From assembly GCA_002751075.1 (NCBI GenBank), contig NAOQ01000822.1, positions 3,199-13,550 of the forward strand: a stretch of DNA of 10,352 bases. The letters run 5' to 3'. This document shows, in pieces, positions 8,110-10,352 of the stretch. Positions within the stretch are counted from its first letter, which is position 1; every line of letters begins with the position of its first letter. A program made the position numbers and the translations under genes. Source of the DNA: Ichthyophonus hoferi (Eukaryota > Opisthokonta > Ichthyosporea > Ichthyophonida > Ichthyophonidae). The notes below the pieces were generated by a model. The model did not search any database. It saw only the letters and a list, made by a program, of their open reading frames with translations, and was not told where the DNA came from.

Positions 8110-9010
8110 GTAGCAAAATCTATAAAGCCTCCTCAATGGAGTGAGTGGGAAACTGCAATGCAACGTAAAATGAAAGTACTCAGTTACAATTCAGTGTGGA
8201 AACTGGTTGATAGAACGAAAAATCAACCAATCTTGAGGCCAATGTGGATTTTTACTACAAAAAGAGATAGTCATGGTAACGTAACTAAATATAAGGCAAG
8301 ATTAGTGACAATGGGCAAGCACCAACGTCCTAACATAAATTATTTTGTAGTTGTCTCCAGTCGGTACCACGACAACTGTACGGATATTACTTGCCATGGC
8401 CACTTCACAAAGATTTGATATGGTTTAAATTAATATAGTTGGAGCTTACCTTAATGGAAAATTCAATGAAGAAATTTATATGCTTCAGCCTGAAGGTTTC
8501 ATGAACCTTGACTATCCATCAGCAGTATGTAAGCTGCAGAAATCAATTTATGGACTATAACAATCAGCTTTAGTTTGGTTGAAAACTTTAGCTGCTTTTC
8601 TGGCAACAAAACAATTTCATCCTTCAGCCGACCCATGTCTCTATATATCACACAACTTGCCGTATTTTATGATTGTTTGTGTTTATGTAGATAATATGTT
8701 AATAGCTTCTAATTCTATGAATGCTATCGACACATAATTGGAAAATATGAGTCAAAAGTTTGAAGTTAAAAATCTTGGCAAACCTTCTGAATATAGAGGA
8801 TACCAAAATAGAAAAGATGAAAGTGGAGCTATACATTTATCTCAAGAAGGGTATGTTTCTCAAGTTATTTGTAAATTTGACCAAGAGAATGCAAGACCAG
8901 CCATGTCTCCAATACTCCCAGAACAGGTAGTAGCTTTGCGCACTGAGGAACATACTCCTTACAACGTCAAGGAGTATCAAGTGGCTATAAGTTGTTTACT
9001 TTGGATCTTA
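8110..9010 (+). pseudogene. Retrotransposon reverse transcriptase region, RVT_2 type (fossil)
   Basis: Copia-type landmarks appear in order: WSEWETAMQRKMKVL and NSVWKLVDR (about 8135-8215); the KYKARLVTMG block (about 8285-8320); YLNGKFNEEIYMLQPEGF (about 8448-8501); the YVDNMLIAS active-site block (about 8685-8713); and the LGKPSEYRGY thumb-side block (about 8774-8803). The order and wording are those of RVT_2 reverse transcriptases. Fossil with several breaks. Confidence 0.93.
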
Positions 9011-9079
9011 TGACTTACCTGACCAGACAATCATATTGCCACATGTTTTCTTGGACGTTTCATGTCCAACTCATTGACT

Positions 9080-9628
9080 GGTCACTGAAAGACGGTTCAA
9101 CAAGTGATCAAGTACTTAAATATATCAAAAGCAAAGGGTTTGGTGTATCATCCTACTTCCATCCACCTTACAGCCTATGCAGATGCAGATTTTGCAGGAG
9201 ATCCCACATTAATAACGTCAGTGCCAGTTTTTGTTATTATGGTTTTTAACTCTCCTTTATCATGGGGAAATAAGAAACAGAGTACTATAGCTAATTTCTC
9301 AACAGAGGCAGAATACACATCTTTATGGGCAGCCACCTTAAAAGTTTTGTGGATTACGGATCTTCTGGAGTCTTTCAATGTTGAAACAAGGCCAATAGCA
9401 ATGTTTGAAGATAATCAGTTCACAATACGCATTGACGAAAACGAGGGCCAGACCAAGAACTTCACACATTACGAGATCAAATATCACTATACTAAGGAGG
9501 CGATTAGAAAAGGCATCATCACTCCACATAAAGTTGACACATCACAACAAAGAGCTGTCCTTTTTACCAAGGCATTCTCCCCATCCAAATTTACTCATGT
9601 TTACAAACTCCTAGCAATGGAAAACTAG
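9080..9628 (+). pseudogene. Retrotransposon RNase H region (fossil)
   Basis: Copia RNase H landmarks are present: YADADFAGD (about 9175-9200), SWGNKKQSTIANFSTEAEY (about 9260-9316), a FEDNQ block (about 9403-9417), a HYEIKYHYTKEAI block (about 9469-9507) and a C-terminal QQRAVLFTKAFS block (about 9546-9580). The frame ends in TAG at 9626-9628. This domain degrades the RNA strand during reverse transcription. It ends about 40 bases before the right LTR. Of all the coding modules it is among the best preserved. Confidence 0.93.
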
Positions 9629-9661
9629 GGGTACGTCACTATCAACAGGTATATAGAGACG

Positions 9662-9670
9662 TAGGGGGAG
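9662..9670 (+). other. Polypurine tract (plus-strand primer)
   Basis: TAGGGGGAG lies directly before the TGTCGG that opens the right LTR. A G/A-rich run at this place primes plus-strand DNA synthesis in LTR elements. Confidence 0.8.
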
Positions 9671-9915
9671 TGTCGGATGTTTTCAGCTAGAATATTTTCA
9701 AATACGTTTAATTTTTTTTAGTCATTGGAAATGCTTAATTTGTGTTAGTATAAATAATCTAGTACCCTAGTGCGTAGAAAGTAGATTTAACCAGTAATCT
9801 TAGCTACTATAGCTAAGCTAAGTGTTTAGTATAAAATTAATATTTTAATTCAGTGACTAGATCGATTTACGCAATGTAGTCATATTGATTGGTATTCAGT
9901 ACAATCAGCGTAAAC

Positions 9916-9973
9916 TATATATAAGACCTACTAAGGTCTCACATAACGGGCTGAAAAATATTTTGTGAATAAA
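9916..9973 (+). promoter_or_regulatory. LTR promoter and poly(A) signal
   Basis: TATATATAAG at 9916-9925 is a good TATA box. Transcription would start about 30 bases later, near 9945-9955. AATAAA at 9968-9973 would direct cleavage near 9985-9995. That leaves a short R region of about 40-50 bases between them, the usual LTR layout. Confidence 0.6.
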
Positions 9974-10037
9974 TGTTAAATTCTTGGTTATTTTGATGAG
10001 AAATAATCATTAATATCTAAAGTTGAATTAAGGTGCC

Positions 10038-10352
10038 ATGGTATTAAGAAGAGATCGACTAAGAAAAGTTATCAAACGATCTTTGCCATTAACACCAAAG
10101 ACATTAGAGGCTGGACGTCGAACCCAAAAGAAGAATTTTTTTTTAATCTTTTCTTCTGAAGACGATACATTAAGCAATATTCAGCAGCTACCAACGAAGC
10201 AGCACTCAGAGCAATTTGGACCCACAGCGATAAGAGAGCTACCAGTTACCTGCAGTAGTTCTGAAGGTATTTCAGACGATATTAGTTTACGTCAAGCTAG
10301 TGGGACTTCAGATAAATCGTCAGACAGTGAGACAACTTCTGACGGACATTTG
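10038..10352 (+). CDS. Open frame inside the LTR, probable Gag N-terminus (fossil element), runs off the window
   Basis: A frame of 105 codons without a stop starts at an ATG in the strong Kozak context GCCATGG and continues to the last base of the window. The predicted product opens with a very basic stretch (MVLRRDRLRKVIKR) and becomes rich in Ser, Asp, Glu and Thr. Its last third corresponds to the repeated LTR tail also seen at 5281-5362, so it belongs to the retroelement rather than to a host gene. It begins about 50 bases after the predicted end of R. Two very short upstream frames (from 9972 and 9996) end before it. In yeast Ty1 the Gag frame also begins within the LTR and passes through the primer site, and that precedent suggests the same role here. 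No domain is recognised. Chance openness is unlikely in DNA this AT-rich, but expression from a right LTR is not implied. Confidence 0.55.
   Translation, partial: MVLRRDRLRKVIKRSLPLTPKTLEAGRRTQKKNFFLIFSSEDDTLSNIQQLPTKQHSEQFGPTAIRELPVTCSSSEGISDDISLRQASGTSDKSSDSETTSDGHL

Larger units (their letters stand above)
5281..10352 (+). mobile_element. Ty1/copia-superfamily LTR retrotransposon, old broken copy, right end beyond the window
   Basis: The parts run in copia order on the plus strand: left LTR remnant, initiator-tRNA primer site, gag, aspartic protease, integrase with HHCC zinc finger, reverse transcriptase (RVT_2 type), RNase H, polypurine tract and right LTR. Integrase before reverse transcriptase places it in Ty1/copia rather than Ty3 or Bel. 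The internal region (5391-9670) is about 4.3 kb, close to the full length usual for copia elements. Coding is broken in about ten places, so it is a fossil. The comparable LTR tails agree at 47 of 51 bases, which points to a moderately old insertion. The priming signal resembles that of Drosophila copia. Target-site duplications cannot be judged because the right end is missing and the left end is truncated or worn. Confidence 0.95.
9671..10352 (+). repeat. Right LTR, truncated by the window edge
   Basis: The LTR starts TGTCGGATG, a copia-like TG opening, after the polypurine tract. It contains a TATA box (9916-9925) and AATAAA (9968-9973). Its last 51 visible bases match 5312-5362 of the left LTR. 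By that alignment it should end about 28 bases past the window, near relative position 10380, for a length of about 710 bases. The U5 part (about 9990 onward) is unusually long and carries an open frame. Confidence 0.85.

Noticed and set aside
10039-10053. TGGTATTAAGAAGAG as a 3'-CCA type primer site, which would end the LTR at 10038
   Set aside because: Only TGGTA fits the usual initiator-tRNA site. The LTR repeat continues to at least 10352, and the much stronger 24-base site sits after the matching tail at 5391.

Overview
The window looks like nuclear DNA of an invertebrate animal: AT-rich, intron-bearing, full of microsatellites, with compact genes. It is probably an early-branching or otherwise small-gene metazoan. 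A sponge would fit, but the sequence alone cannot name the host. The best evidence is a complete, intact four-exon gene for MANF/ARMET, an ER-resident secreted protein family of animals, on the minus strand (2127-4470).

Layout from left to right: a (GTAT)n microsatellite (1-89); the last two exons (219-269, 590-690) of a plus-strand gene whose C-terminus matches the RMD1/RMND1 (DUF155) family; a gene-free AT-rich convergent intergenic region (691-2126) with candidate poly(A) signals for both genes and a three-copy repeat of about 195-280 bp; the MANF gene on the minus strand; its upstream region (4471-5280) with a two-copy 161-bp repeat in which each copy carries a perfect 10-bp-arm palindrome; and an old Ty1/copia LTR retrotransposon from about 5281 to beyond the right edge.

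The retrotransposon is a fossil with about ten breaks, but its parts are in the canonical copia order: left LTR remnant, primer-binding site, gag, protease, integrase, reverse transcriptase, RNase H, polypurine tract and right LTR. Two of its features stand out. The primer-binding site matches the complement of the anticodon/D-arm half of initiator methionine tRNA over 24 consecutive bases, which is the copia-type half-tRNA priming signal but longer than usual. The right LTR carries a 105-codon open frame that starts in a strong Kozak context just after the predicted R region and runs off the window. This suggests that Gag begins inside the LTR, as in yeast Ty1.

The two host genes are convergent and show no obvious functional link. 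The retroelement lies about 0.8 kb upstream of the MANF start codon and does not interrupt either gene.
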